From Jejubacter calystegiae (GTDB lineage Bacteria > Pseudomonadota > Gammaproteobacteria > Enterobacterales > Enterobacteriaceae), in contig NZ_CP040428.1 of NCBI RefSeq assembly GCF_005671395.1, positions 124,001 through 188,000 on the forward strand: DNA of 64,000 bases, written 5' to 3'. Made by a program: the position numbers and the translations under genes. The notes below the pieces were generated by a model, which was not told where the DNA came from, made no database searches, and worked only from the letters and a program-made list of their open reading frames with translations. Below, in pieces: positions 46,446-56,786 of the stretch (its first letter is position 1; the number at the start of each line of letters is the position of its first letter).

Positions 46446-47809
46446 ATTAGCTTCCATTACAAAGGTTAAGCTGACCAGAACTAATCAGCGCCGCTGTATT
46501 TATTTTTTAAAGTTATTGCTATGTGAATTGTTATTTCTGCCTGGGAGATACAACAGAGCGCAAAACTAACAACAGACGCAACTCTGGCATCCCAGGGCAG
46601 TCTCTTTTTCATCACCACCTGTAAGGGAATATGTAAAACGGTTTATGGGTATTTCGAGTCTAGCTGGATGCTCAAAAAGTGCAAAACAGGTATAAGAATA
46701 ATCCACAAAGACTTTATTCACTAAAATAAATACAGCATCCACATGAAAATAAACATAAAAACAAAATCACTTTAGGATAATCGCCACAATAACCACTTGA
46801 TAGTGAAGGTTAAAAAAACCAACCAATTACAAAAAAAGAGATTAAATCCGAAAAACAAAACAAATAAAGAAAAATCAAAAGACGAAAAACCAAAAACCAG
46901 AATAAAAAACCATAAAAGAGCAAAAAAATAAAAACAAACAACCAAAACAAATGAGTAGAAAAGGTAAACATCACTAATGCATCAAATCCTTCCATTAAAT
47001 AATCACAGCATTTGCATGGTTATTTTTAGATATTTATCCTTAAACATAAAAAGGCTATCAACCATTATTTGACGTTGTTTTATGGCCATCAAACAAAAAA
47101 TTACCAATCGATATAATTCAAATGCGTTATCAATTTGGCGTGTTATTTAACCACACAGTGATACATATATAACGGAAGATAAATAACCTGATAATTAAGT
47201 AAGGGATAGAAACTGAGCATCAGTGAATCGCCGTACTGAAATCCGTCGAGGCCAGGCAGTTGCAAAAGCGTCTTAAGTAAAGGTATTGCGTTACCCATAA
47301 CTTAAAACAGCTTAGCTCCTTGTTAACTAAAAAATTCCATTGTTTTGCTTCCACCCAGGCTGCGGAAGACCCACTTTTTACCCGTTATTGACAACACTCA
47401 TGCATATGGAGAATCATCTGCGCGATATACGCCCCTTACAGGCCGTATATCGCAAACATGCGGGATAAATCCCGGAACTCGTCAAAGAGGATTGCCGCGC
47501 ACTGCTTCCGGGTGATTTTTTCCCTTCGCGGCGGGAGTCATAAAACCATGAATTGCGGCTGGCTGACGGAGTGATTCTGGTCAACGTGTACAAATTCTCC
47601 CTGACGGAAACGTCAGTCAGATAGAATAAAACGGTGCCTCCAGCTGGCTTTCAGAGAGTTCGCCGCAGCATATATCTCCACATACGCCTGCCTAAGCCAT
47701 AGCGGTTCATGTTCACTACCTGAAAAACCTCTTTTCTCACTTTTAAGCTGGCAAAACGAACCAGGCTTGCCTATGTCTTAACCACAAGGATATTTTCCGC
47801 GAAGGTATA
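46446..47809. promoter_or_regulatory. A-rich divergent regulatory region, adhesin and autotransporter
   Basis: A 1.36-kb stretch without a convincing gene. From about 46,640 to 47,130 it is extremely A/T-rich with long A-runs on the plus strand, of the sort bound and silenced by H-NS. The promoters of both surface-protein genes must lie here. From about 47,200 to 47,800 base composition returns to normal and I find only short open frames; the segment may contain decayed coding sequence, but I cannot identify it. Confidence 0.6.
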
Positions 47810-50359
47810 ATGAGGCTCCCTAAAATGAAATTCCCTAAAAACCAGCTGGCATTGATGATCGCCGCTCTGAGCACGACGCCTTATGCTCAGGCAGTAAACG
47901 TAAGCGGCACATCGGTTACGGTCACGGATGATCAAAGCAATACCCCCTATCAGGTTTCCAATAATGGCGAGTTAATTGTTGATGGTGGCTCTGTCGGCTC
48001 TCTCTCCGTTAATAATTCCACACTGACCATTCACAATGGCGGAACGTATGCGGGCAGTGATATGCAAGAAGCTATTTATTCTTCTAAATCAGATATTAAT
48101 CTGGATGGCGTAACTGCCACTACGTCAAACGCCCAGCAATCTATTTTATCCGTTGCAAGCAATCTCCATATTGCTGACAGTACACTGACGCAAAACGGCG
48201 GCAGTGCTGTCATCGGGATTAACAATGCCGATGCAACCGGCTCTCCGCAGACTCTGATTAGCAATTCAACATTAAATCTGGTGAACTCGACTGGCAATGG
48301 CGGAGCAGTGAATCTTGAATCCGCCTCCACATCCACAATTTCCGATTCCGTCATTAACAGCGTTTTAAGCGGGGTTAATTATATTAATTCCAGTGGCTCT
48401 CTACTGAATACTACCGTCAATGCAGAGGGATATGGCGTTCAGTCGCAGGCCATCGCCTTTAATTATCGCCCTGTTAACGTCATTGCCCGCAATGCCATCA
48501 TTACAGGCAGGCAAGGCGGGGCGTTACTCTCTGACGGAACGCTTAACCTACAGTCCACGAGCGTCTCCGGCACAGGAGAAGACGCGAATGGCATTACAGC
48601 AGGCAGCAGAGGAATAACAGACTCGCCCTCCACGCTTGAGTTAATCACCTCTCAGGTTAAAGGGAATAATAATGGGATCCTGATGACGCCGACCACCCCT
48701 GACGGTAATGGTCATCAGGTTAATCTGAGCATCAATAATTCCGCGGTCACGGGAGAAACCGGCGCTGCCATCAGCGTAGAAAACATGACGGCTGATATAT
48801 CTGTTCTGAATGGAAGTACGCTTTCCGGCGGCGATAATGTTTTGCTCAATAACGCCAGTAACGGCAACGCCAGCCTGCGCGTTGAGAACGCTACGCTGTT
48901 TGGCGATGTTGTGACGGATAATAGCAGTACAACGACTGTCTCCCTGCGAAAAAATGCGCAATTAACCGGCTTGCTGACCGGCGCCGCCTCCCTGAATGTA
49001 GGCGATCATTCAACCTGGAATATGACAGGAAACGACAACCCTGGAGCGCTGACTATCAATAACGGCACGGTCAATTTTGGCTCATCCGGTACAGGGTTTA
49101 AAACTCTGACGGTGTCATCCCTGTCGGGAACAGGGCGTTTTCTGATGAACACGAATCTTGCTGCGAATACCGGCGATTTACTGAACGTGACCGGTGAGGC
49201 GACGGGTACGTATGTCCTTGCGATTGCCAATACAGGGAACGAGCCTCAGGCAGGCGGCGAAGATTTACAGGTTGTGCATACGGGTTCCGGTAATGCCGCA
49301 TTCTCGGTGGAGGGCGGCAAAGTCGATGCCGGAGCATGGCAATATTCGCTGTCAAAACAGGGAACGGACTGGTATCTCACCCAGGATAGCGATGACTCCC
49401 TCCCTCCCGATCCGGCCCCTGTGCCACCCAACGGCGATCGCACGACATCTCCTTCTACAGACGCCATACTCAGTCTGGCTTCCGCGCCAGTCACCATCTT
49501 TAACGCGGAAATGCAAAGCCTTCGCTTTCGTCACGGCGATATCCAGACCAATACCCTTGCTCCAGGCGGCGTCTGGGGGCGTATTCTGGGGAGTAATAAC
49601 CGGATAAGCGGGCCATACGGTTCCGCTTATAAAATAGGTCAGACTGGTATGGAAACGGGTGCCGACACGGTCATTGACGTTAATTCAGGACGCGTTGCGC
49701 TAGGCGCTTTCGTCAGTTACACCAGTAATAAAATCTCTCATGCCCGCGGCGGGCAAAGCACCGTTAACAGCACCGGCGGCGGACTCTACGCCACCTGGAT
49801 GGCTGACTCAGGACTTTATGTGGATGCCGTCGCAAAATATAACCATTTCAGTAATGATATAAATGCTCGAATGACGGATAACACACCGGCCAAAGGGAGT
49901 TACAGCCAGGATGCGTTTGGTGGCAGCCTGGAAACCGGCATGACCTTTACAACCGCATCCCCTGTCTGGCTTCAGCCCTATATCCGTGCGACAGCCATGC
50001 AGGCCGGAGGAGAAGACGTCAAACTGGATAACGGAATGAAGGCGAATATCGATACCACCAACTCATTCCAGGGCGAGGCGGGAGTGAATGTAGGACTTGA
50101 TGTTTCCATTGCCGGAGCCACGGTAAAGCCCTATGTAAGCCTGGCCGTCAGTCATGAGTTTGTGGATAATAACCGGGTCGCTATCAATGATACCTGGAAC
50201 TTTGATAATGATATTTCCGGCACGACGGGGAAGTATGGCGCAGGACTCTCCGCCCAGATAACTAAAAACGCCGGCGTCTGGCTTGAGGGGCAATATCAGA
50301 ATGGTAAACATATTGAGTCGCCCATTGCGGCCAATGCCGGTTTCAGGATAACGTTCTAA
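47810..50359 (+). CDS. Classical autotransporter (type Va)
   Basis: An 849-residue surface protein. The signal peptide (MKFPKNQLALMIAALSTTPYAQA) ends near residue 28. The passenger (about 29-555) is rich in Gly, Asn, Ser and Thr with short strand repeats (SVNNSTLTIHNGG, STSTISDSVINS), typical of a right-handed beta-helix as in pertactin. A proline linker (LPPDPAPVPPN) precedes the translocator barrel (about 585-849), which ends in phenylalanine (AGFRITF). The conserved autochaperone-like ASLNVGDHSTWNMTGN region lies near 395-410. The passenger has few cysteines and no visible protease triad, so adhesion is more likely than proteolysis. AAGG lies four bases before the ATG. Confidence 0.88.
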   Translation: MRLPKMKFPKNQLALMIAALSTTPYAQAVNVSGTSVTVTDDQSNTPYQVSNNGELIVDGGSVGSLSVNNSTLTIHNGGTYAGSDMQEAIYSSKSDINLDGVTATTSNAQQSILSVASNLHIADSTLTQNGGSAVIGINNADATGSPQTLISNSTLNLVNSTGNGGAVNLESASTSTISDSVINSVLSGVNYINSSGSLLNTTVNAEGYGVQSQAIAFNYRPVNVIARNAIITGRQGGALLSDGTLNLQSTSVSGTGEDANGITAGSRGITDSPSTLELITSQVKGNNNGILMTPTTPDGNGHQVNLSINNSAVTGETGAAISVENMTADISVLNGSTLSGGDNVLLNNASNGNASLRVENATLFGDVVTDNSSTTTVSLRKNAQLTGLLTGAASLNVGDHSTWNMTGNDNPGALTINNGTVNFGSSGTGFKTLTVSSLSGTGRFLMNTNLAANTGDLLNVTGEATGTYVLAIANTGNEPQAGGEDLQVVHTGSGNAAFSVEGGKVDAGAWQYSLSKQGTDWYLTQDSDDSLPPDPAPVPPNGDRTTSPSTDAILSLASAPVTIFNAEMQSLRFRHGDIQTNTLAPGGVWGRILGSNNRISGPYGSAYKIGQTGMETGADTVIDVNSGRVALGAFVSYTSNKISHARGGQSTVNSTGGGLYATWMADSGLYVDAVAKYNHFSNDINARMTDNTPAKGSYSQDAFGGSLETGMTFTTASPVWLQPYIRATAMQAGGEDVKLDNGMKANIDTTNSFQGEAGVNVGLDVSIAGATVKPYVSLAVSHEFVDNNRVAINDTWNFDNDISGTTGKYGAGLSAQITKNAGVWLEGQYQNGKHIESPIAANAGFRITF

Positions 50360-50406
50360 GAAAATGAGCCACCGCAACGGATTAGTCGTTGGGTAAACCT
50401 CTTATG

Positions 50407-50434
50407 AAAACCCGTCCTTGCAGCGGGTTTTGAA
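50407..50434 (+). terminator. Hairpin after the autotransporter gene
   Basis: Perfect 8-bp stem AAAACCCG/CGGGTTTT with a nine-base loop, 47 bases past the stop codon. Confidence 0.7.
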
Positions 50435-50576
50435 CCTTCTGACATGCCAGTACCGGTACATATGCAGGCGAGAAAGTCGAAGTATCACTTAACTGTTCGC
50501 CTGAATAACTTCAATAAAATGCCAAAAATGAAAGATAAGGGGGAAAAGCGGCTGGCTATCAGTAAATAGACCCGTT

Positions 50577-51095
50577 TTAGTTCCATGCAGTTTTTGAGAG
50601 CCTGGCCAAATAATGGTGCTGTCGGTATTCTTCCTGTGTCATATTATTCAGCGCTTCCGGCGTGGCCAGCGGTGGGGGATTTCTCACCGGCAGCCGTTGC
50701 TTGCCCTTATGGCGAAAATTCAGCTTCAGCAGGCAGTAAATACGGTGGAGCCTTTTGTGATTCCACGGGTATCCCTGCGCAAAACCTGGAAAAGTTTCGG
50801 AAAACCGTATCATGGGTATCGTTCAGTCGCTGCCTGCAGGGCGGCAATAACAGGTTCATCACACGTGGTATCCGGGCGGTAATGGTAAACCGTTCTGCTC
50901 AGGTTCAGACTCCGGCAGGCCTGACGGATACTGAGTCCGAATGTCGTTATCAGATGAGTGGCCAGCTCACGCTTAAGGGCTGGTTTTAAAGCTTTTTTTC
51001 GATAACGTCTTTCAGTGCCCTGCATTCAAGACTGAGATCAGCAAACATCTGTTTAAGGCGGATCGCGACGGCAACAGAGCGGGGGCATCGGGTAA
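50577..51095 (-). pseudogene. IS3-family transposase remnant (orfA end and orfB)
   Basis: Decayed insertion sequence. The last codons of orfA survive (RLKQMFADLSLECRALKDVIEKK, about 51,060-50,990). orfB begins ALKPALKRELATHL and runs to an in-frame TGA at 50,810, where the family has arginine (RYP-stop-YGF). A frameshift follows after LRRD. The frame then continues as WNHKRLHRIYCLLKLNF and RLPVRNPPPLATPEALN. It jumps directly to the family's C-terminal end (TQEEYRQHHYLARLSKTAWN). The missing middle includes the DDE catalytic core, so it cannot transpose. It lies between the surface-protein block and tRNA-Gly. Confidence 0.85.
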
Positions 51096-51320
51096 AATGC
51101 GCTTCACTAAAAGTCTTCGGGAATTATGCCGGGTAGGTGGCTTTTGTTCGTTGTTGGGCTATCGCAGCAAGAACGTCAGCGTGGTGATATATTCCCGTGT
51201 ACCACACACCAACCACGCGACAGATGCGGCGATTGTGCAATGTGTAGTTACGGTTGTACCTGGTTTAGCGGGATGATGTAATTGCTTGATAAATAAAATT
51301 TTTCTTATTCATCAATAAGT

Positions 51321-51394
51321 TGGAGCGGGCGAAGGGAATCGAACCCTCGTATAGAGCTTGGGAAGCTCTCGTTCTACCATTGAACTACGCCCGC
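51321..51394 (-). tRNA. glyU: tRNA-Gly (anticodon CCC)
   Basis: A 74-nt cloverleaf with encoded CCA. Acceptor stem GCGGGCG/CGCCCGC, D arm GTTC..GAAC, anticodon arm AGAGC-TTCCCAA-GCTCT giving anticodon CCC (reads GGG codons), and T arm GAGGG-TTCGATT-CCCTT. This corresponds to glyU of E. coli, also next to ygeR, where it borders the ETT2 island. DNA downstream of the tRNA here leads into the IS remnant and the adhesin block. Confidence 0.96.
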
Positions 51395-51477
51395 ATCGGA
51401 AGTGCGTATGGCATTATAGACCTTCCCCACCCTCTGGCAACCCCCGCTGCGTTAAGTGCTGGTATTTTAAGCGAAGG

Positions 51478-52209
51478 TCAGCACGAAGGCGGCAGATAGC
51501 GCTGGGGGTCGATGGCGGTGGCGCGATAGCGAATCTGGAAATGCAGTCCCACCTTGCTGGCGCCGCTGCTGCCCATAGTGGCGATCTGCTGTCCGGCCTT
51601 CACCTGCTGGCCTTCGGTCACCAGAATGCGCTCATTATGGCCATAGGCGGTAATGTAATCTTCACCGTGCTTCAGCAGAATCAGGTTGCCGTAGCCGCGC
51701 AGGCGATTACCGGCGTAGACCACCTTACCGGCCCCCGCCGCATAGATCGGCGCGCCGCGCTGGCCGCCGATATCAATCCCTTTATTACCACCCTGAGCGC
51801 TGGAGAACGGCAGCGCCACTTTGCCCTGAGCCGGCCAGCGCCAGCAGCGCGAACCCGCCGGCGGCGGCGCAGCCTTCGCTACAGCGCCGCTGGAGGTTTT
51901 ACGGGGCGTGGCTTTAGCGGTTCGGGTAGATTTCGCCGTCGTAGCACTGCCTTTCAGGCGCAGCTTTTGTCCAACGGCCAGGGTATAAGGCGCGGAAAGA
52001 TTATTCAGGCGAGCCAGCTCCTTAACGCTGCTGCCGCTGCTGTAGGCAATGCGCCACAGGGTATCGCCGCGTTTCACAGTCCAGGTTGGACCGCTATAGC
52101 TGCCCTGCTCCGGCAGAGATTTATTCGAAGAACAAGCGGTCAGCAGCAGGCTGAAGCATAGGCACAGCATGCTGAAAAATCGGGTGATTACCGGGCGTCC
52201 CCTGCTCAA
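51478..52209 (-). CDS. ygeR: YgeR (ActS), LysM/LytM lipoprotein amidase activator
   Basis: Lipoprotein of 243 residues that activates peptidoglycan amidases (AmiC chiefly) in the envelope. The lipobox LLTACSSN places the acylated cysteine near residue 26. A LysM domain follows (WTVKRGDTLWRIAYSSGSSVKELARLNNLS, about 44-73), then a basic linker and a C-terminal LytM domain (about 130-243). The LytM site is degenerate: NKGIDI occupies the place of the zinc-binding HxxxD, as expected for an activator rather than an enzyme. Length in E. coli is 251. It lies beside tRNA-Gly(CCC) as in E. coli. Confidence 0.93.
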   Translation of the reverse strand: MSRGRPVITRFFSMLCLCFSLLLTACSSNKSLPEQGSYSGPTWTVKRGDTLWRIAYSSGSSVKELARLNNLSAPYTLAVGQKLRLKGSATTAKSTRTAKATPRKTSSGAVAKAAPPPAGSRCWRWPAQGKVALPFSSAQGGNKGIDIGGQRGAPIYAAGAGKVVYAGNRLRGYGNLILLKHGEDYITAYGHNERILVTEGQQVKAGQQIATMGSSGASKVGLHFQIRYRATAIDPQRYLPPSC

Positions 52210-52269
52210 ATCTCGTCCTCTCGGGCCTGAATCTTAAACGACCGCTATCTTAGCATCGCCCGATGCCAG

Positions 52270-52303
52270 AAACAAAAACGCCCTCCGTATCAGGAGGGCG
52301 TTT
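52270..52303 (-). terminator. Terminator of lysS
   Basis: Minus-strand stem AACGCCCTCC/GGAGGGCGTT (10 bp, perfect) followed by TTTG, 21 bases past the lysS stop codon. Confidence 0.85.
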
Positions 52304-52323
52304 GCGCACGTTATATCAACGCA

Positions 52324-53841
52324 TTACTTCTGCGGACGCATCGCCGGGAACAGAATAACGTCGCGGATGGTGTGGCTGTTGGTAAACAGCATCACCATAC
52401 GGTCGATACCAATGCCCAGACCGGCGGTCGGCGGCAGGCCGTGCTCCAGCGCGGTCACGTAGTCTTCATCGAAGAACATCGCTTCATCGTCGCCCGCATC
52501 TTTCGCCGCAACCTGGTCGGCAAAGCGCTGCGCCTGATCTTCAGCATCATTCAGCTCCGAGAAGCCGTTACCGATTTCGCGGCCGCCAATGAAGAACTCA
52601 AAGCGGTCGGTGATTTCCGGATTCTGGTCGTTACGACGCGCCAGCGGCGAAACTTCGGCCGGGTATTCGGTGATAAAGGTCGGCTGAATCAGATGGCTTT
52701 CCGCCACCTCTTCAAAGATCTCGGTCACGGTACGGCCCAGGCCCCAGCTCTTCTCAACCTTGATGCCAATGCTTTCGGCAATCGCTTTCGCTTTATCGAA
52801 GTCGTCGAGATCCGCCATCTCCGTTTCCGGACGATACTTTTTGATGGCTTCGCGCATGGTCAGCTTCTCGAACGGCTTACCGAAGTCGAAGGTTTCATCA
52901 CCGTAGGCGACCTCAGTGGTGCCCAGTACTTCCTGAGCCAGCTGGCGGAACAGCGATTCGGTCAGCTCGATCAGATCTTTGTAGTCCGCGTAGGCCATAT
53001 AGAGTTCCATCATAGTGAACTCGGGATTATGGCGTACGGAGATACCTTCGTTACGGAAGTTACGGTTAATTTCGAACACCCGCTCGAAACCGCCCACCAC
53101 CAGACGCTTCAGGTACAGCTCCGGCGCGATACGCAGATACATATCGATATCCAGCGCATTGTGATGAGTCACAAACGGACGCGCGGAAGCGCCGCCCGGA
53201 ATCACCTGCATCATCGGGGTTTCCACTTCCATAAAGCCGCGGCCCACCATGAACTGGCGAATACCGGACAGGATCTGGGAACGCACCCGGAAGGTGTGAC
53301 GCGACTCTTCGTTCGCAATCAGGTCCAGATAGCGCTGGCGATAGCGGGTTTCCTGATCCGCCAGGCCGTGGAACTTGTCCGGCAGCGGGCGCAGAGCTTT
53401 GGTCAGCAGGCGCAGTTCGCTACAGTGGATAGAAAGTTCGCCGGTTTTGGTTTTAAACAGCTTACCGCGGGCGGCGATAATATCGCCCAGATCCCACTTC
53501 TTGAACTGCTCGTTATAAACCCCTTCGGCGAGATCGTCGCGCGCAACGTAAAGCTGAATGCGGCCGCCCATATCCTGCAGCGTGACGAAGGAAGCCTTAC
53601 CCATGATGCGGCGGGTCATCATACGACCAGCCACGTTCACTTCGATATTCAGGGCTTCCAGCTCTTCGTTCTGTTTTTCGTCGTAGTCACGATGCAGCTG
53701 TTCGGAGGTATGGTCGCGGCGGAAATCGTTAGGAAAAGCCACGCCCTGACCGCGCAGCGCAGCCAGCTTTTCGCGACGATTTTGTAGTTCGTTATTAAGC
53801 TCGGCCGCCGCTTCAGTGCCCTGAGGCTGTTGTTCTGACAT
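52324..53841 (-). CDS. lysS: LysS, lysyl-tRNA synthetase
   Basis: Class II aminoacyl-tRNA synthetase that charges tRNA-Lys, 505 residues as in E. coli. An OB-fold anticodon-binding domain (about 60-150) precedes the catalytic domain. Motif 2 is [20 protein letters not shown] (about 262-281) and motif 3 is [13 protein letters not shown] (about 475-487). It starts eight bases after the prfB stop codon, and the pair forms the conserved prfB-lysS operon. E. coli also has lysU; whether this genome has it cannot be seen. Confidence 0.97.
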   Translation of the reverse strand: MSEQQPQGTEAAAELNNELQNRREKLAALRGQGVAFPNDFRRDHTSEQLHRDYDEKQNEELEALNIEVNVAGRMMTRRIMGKASFVTLQDMGGRIQLYVARDDLAEGVYNEQFKKWDLGDIIAARGKLFKTKTGELSIHCSELRLLTKALRPLPDKFHGLADQETRYRQRYLDLIANEESRHTFRVRSQILSGIRQFMVGRGFMEVETPMMQVIPGGASARPFVTHHNALDIDMYLRIAPELYLKRLVVGGFERVFEINRNFRNEGISVRHNPEFTMMELYMAYADYKDLIELTESLFRQLAQEVLGTTEVAYGDETFDFGKPFEKLTMREAIKKYRPETEMADLDDFDKAKAIAESIGIKVEKSWGLGRTVTEIFEEVAESHLIQPTFITEYPAEVSPLARRNDQNPEITDRFEFFIGGREIGNGFSELNDAEDQAQRFADQVAAKDAGDDEAMFFDEDYVTALEHGLPPTAGLGIGIDRMVMLFTNSHTIRDVILFPAMRPQK

Positions 53842-53849
53842 AGTGGTTT

Positions 53850-54948
53850 TTATAACCCCGCTTTCAAACTTGCTTCAATAAATTTATCCAGAGAGCCGTC
53901 CAGCACCGCCTGGGTGTTGCGCGTCTCGACACCGGTACGCAGATCCTTAATGCGCGAATCGTCCAGCACATAGGAGCGGATCTGGCTCCCCCAGCCGATA
54001 TCAGACTTGGTGTCTTCCATCGCCTGTTTCTCGGCATTCTTCTTCTGCATTTCCAGTTCATAAAGCTTCGCTTTCATCTGCTTCATGGCCTGGTCTTTGT
54101 TCTTATGCTGCGAACGGTCGTTCTGGCACTGCGTCACCAGTCCGGTGGGGATGTGGGTGATACGCACCGCCGATTCGGTACGGTTAACGTGCTGACCACC
54201 AGCGCCGGACGCGCGGTAAACGTCGATACGCAGATCCGCCGGATTGATTTCGATATCGATATCGTCATCCACTTCCGGATAGACGAACGCGGAGCTGAAC
54301 GAGGTGTGACGGCGACCGCCGGAGTCGAACGGGCTCTTACGCACCAGGCGGTGAACCCCGGTTTCGGTACGCAGCCAGCCATAGGCGTAATCACCGGCGA
54401 TGCGGATAGTCGCGGACTTGAGCCCGGCCACTTCGCCTTCCGACTCTTCAATGATTTCGGTCTTAAAGCCTTTGTCTTCCGCCCAGCGCAGATACATGCG
54501 CAGCAGCATGCTGGCCCAGTCCTGCGCTTCGGTACCGCCAGAACCGGCCTGGATATCCAGGTAGCAGTCGGCGCTATCATATTCACCGGAGAACATACGG
54601 CGGAATTCAAGCTGACCGAGTTTGACTTCCAGTTGATCCAGCTCGGCGACGGCTTCGTTGAAGGTCTCTTCATCTTCGGCCTCAACGGCCAGTTCCAGCA
54701 GACCTTCTACGTCTTCCAGGCCCTGACTCATCTGGTCAAGGGTCTCAACGACCGCCTCCAGAGAAGAGCGCTCTTTCCCCAGAGCCTGGGCGCGTTCGGG
54801 CTCGTTCCAGACGTCCGGCTGTTCCAGCTCGGCGTTTACTTCTTCAAGACGCTCTTTTCTGGCATCGTAGTCAAAGATACCCCCTAAGAACGTCGGCGCG
54901 TTCACTGAGGTTCTGGATGCGGTTTTTTACCGGATTAATTTCAAACAT
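53850..54948 (-). CDS. prfB: PrfB, peptide chain release factor 2 (programmed frameshift)
   Basis: Class I release factor for UGA and UAA stop codons. Reading starts at ATG 54948 (MFEINPV), runs 25 codons and meets an in-frame TGA at 54,871-54,873. A +1 shift there continues the protein as [20 protein letters not shown] to 53850, giving about 365 residues. The GGQ motif ([13 protein letters not shown]) and the stop-recognition SPF tripeptide ([15 protein letters not shown]) are intact. It lies upstream of lysS in the conserved operon. The shift makes production of RF2 depend on RF2 level. Confidence 0.97.
54870..54885 (-). promoter_or_regulatory. prfB +1 frameshift signal
   Basis: AGGGGGTATCTTTGAC on the minus strand: an internal Shine-Dalgarno (AGGGGG), three bases, then the slippery CTT followed by the TGA-C stop context. 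This equals the E. coli RF2 autoregulation signal. Confidence 0.97.
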
Positions 54949-55022
54949 GAGTAGTCAGTCTTTTTAGTGGACGGTTTTCGGAAATAAGGGATCGAGTTTA
55001 CCGGATTTGGCGCGGTTTTTAT

Positions 55023-55045
55023 AGCTCCGTCACGCCGACGGAGCT
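55023..55045 (-). terminator. Hairpin after recJ
   Basis: Perfect 9-bp stem AGCTCCGTC/GACGGAGCT with a five-base loop just past the recJ stop. On the minus strand an A-run, not a T-run, follows, so its role as terminator is doubtful. Confidence 0.35.
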
Positions 55046-55049
55046 TCTC

Positions 55050-56783
55050 TTACAGCGGCCAGAGTTTATCGATCAGCAGCTGTATCGAACGGTTGCCACG
55101 GAACTCGTTAACATCAAGTTTATAGGCAAGAATCACTTCGCGCACGCCGTTATCCGGCCAGAGAGCGGTATCGATATTAAAGGCGATACCGTCCAGCAGC
55201 GGTCCGCCGCCAACCGGCTCCACCATCACCTTCAGGTGGCGTTCGCCAACAATGCGCTGCTGGAGCAGGCGGAACTGGCCGTCGAACAGCGGTTCCGGGA
55301 ACATTTGCCCCCAGGGGCCGGCATCCCGCAGTAGCTCTGCCGTCTCAAGCGTCATCTCCTGCGCAGAGAGCGGGCCGTCGCTCCAGACTTCGCCCTGAAG
55401 CATCGCCGGGTCTATCCACTCCCCCACCAGCGCAGAGAAGCGCTGGCGGAACTCATCGAAGCGGGCCTCTTCCAGCGACAGGCCCGCCGCCATGGCGTGG
55501 CCGCCGAACTTCAGCATCAGCCCGGGGTGCAGGGTATCCAGACGCTCCAGAGCATCGCGCATATGCAGTCCCTGTACCGAACGGCCAGAGCCCTTCAGAG
55601 TGCCGTCGCCTGCCGGTGCAAAGGCAATCACCGGGCGGTGGAAGCGCTCTTTGATTCGCGAAGCCAGAATTCCCACCACCCCCTGGTGCCATTCGGAATG
55701 ATAGAGCGCAAGCCCCGCTGGCAGCGAATCGCAGCTACGGCTCAGGGATTCGCACAGCGTCATGGCCTCGGCCTGCATCCCCTGCTCTATCTCTTTACGG
55801 GTCTGGTTCAGCGCGTCCAGCTCGTTAGCCAGTACCCGAGCTTCGCTCAGGTTATCGCACATCAACAGCGCCACGCCGACTGACATATCGTCCAGTCGAC
55901 CGGCAGCGTTCAAACGCGGCCCCAGGGCAAAGCCCAGGTCGCTGGCATTCAGACGTTTAGGATCGCGGTTCGCCACTTCCAGCAAGGCGCGAATTCCCGG
56001 ACGACAGTGGCCAGCGCGGATACGGCTCAGCCCCTGCCAGGTCAGAATTCGGTTGTTGGCATCGAGCGGTACCACGTCCGCTACCGTTCCCAGCGCCACC
56101 AGATCGAGGAATTCGGCCAGGTTGGGGATCGTGAGTCCCTGCTGCTCAAACCAGGCGCTATCGCGCAGATGGGCTCGCAGCGCCAGCATCAGATAAAAGG
56201 CGACCCCAACGCCCGCCAGCGATTTCGACGGGAAGTCGCAATCCGCCAGATTTGGGTTAATGATGGCATCCGCCGCCGGTAGCGTTTCGCCCGGCAGGTG
56301 GTGATCGGTCACCACCACCGGTAGCCCCAGTTCGTGAGCCCGGGCCACCCCGGAATGAGAGGAAATACCGTTATCCACGGTCACTATCATCTGCGCGCCG
56401 CGGGCATGGGCCTGATCTACCACTTCGGGGCTCAGTCCATAACCATCCTCAAAGCGATTCGGCACCAGATAGCTTATCTGTTTGCCGCCAAAAGCGCGTA
56501 GTGCAAGAACGCTCAGGGCGGTACTGGTAGCGCCGTCGGCGTCGAAATCGCCCACCACCACGATATGCAGATTATCGATGAGCGCCTGATGCAGCAGTTT
56601 TACCGCCTGGGCCATACCGTTAAGCTGCTGCCAGGGCAGCAGCCCTTTGGCGCTACGCTCCAGATCCGCCATACTGCGTACGCCTCGACTGGCATAGAGT
56701 CGCTGCAGCAAAGGTGGCACCTGCGCCGGGAAGACAACGGTCGTGTCTGACTCCCGGCGCCGAAGTTGCGTTTGTTGTTCCAC
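55050..56783 (-). CDS. recJ: RecJ, single-stranded-DNA 5'-3' exonuclease
   Basis: DHH-superfamily exonuclease acting in RecF-pathway recombination, mismatch repair and base-excision repair. 577 residues, the same as E. coli. The metal-binding motifs are DFDADGATSTAL (about 80-91), VDNG (about 136-139) and the DHH motif in VVTDHHLPGE (about 158-167). The DHHA1 domain GGHAMAAGLSL lies near 425-435, and a C-terminal OB-like domain follows. It is four bases from dsbC in the xerD-dsbC-recJ operon. Confidence 0.97.
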   Translation of the reverse strand: MEQQTQLRRRESDTTVVFPAQVPPLLQRLYASRGVRSMADLERSAKGLLPWQQLNGMAQAVKLLHQALIDNLHIVVVGDFDADGATSTALSVLALRAFGGKQISYLVPNRFEDGYGLSPEVVDQAHARGAQMIVTVDNGISSHSGVARAHELGLPVVVTDHHLPGETLPAADAIINPNLADCDFPSKSLAGVGVAFYLMLALRAHLRDSAWFEQQGLTIPNLAEFLDLVALGTVADVVPLDANNRILTWQGLSRIRAGHCRPGIRALLEVANRDPKRLNASDLGFALGPRLNAAGRLDDMSVGVALLMCDNLSEARVLANELDALNQTRKEIEQGMQAEAMTLCESLSRSCDSLPAGLALYHSEWHQGVVGILASRIKERFHRPVIAFAPAGDGTLKGSGRSVQGLHMRDALERLDTLHPGLMLKFGGHAMAAGLSLEEARFDEFRQRFSALVGEWIDPAMLQGEVWSDGPLSAQEMTLETAELLRDAGPWGQMFPEPLFDGQFRLLQQRIVGERHLKVMVEPVGGGPLLDGIAFNIDTALWPDNGVREVILAYKLDVNEFRGNRSIQLLIDKLWPL

Positions 56784-56786
56784 CCG

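Noticed and set aside
46810..46995. A 61-residue Phe/Leu-rich minus-strand frame that looks like a membrane protein
   Set aside because: It is the translation of long A-runs (poly-T on the minus strand), with no ribosome site; low-complexity artefact.
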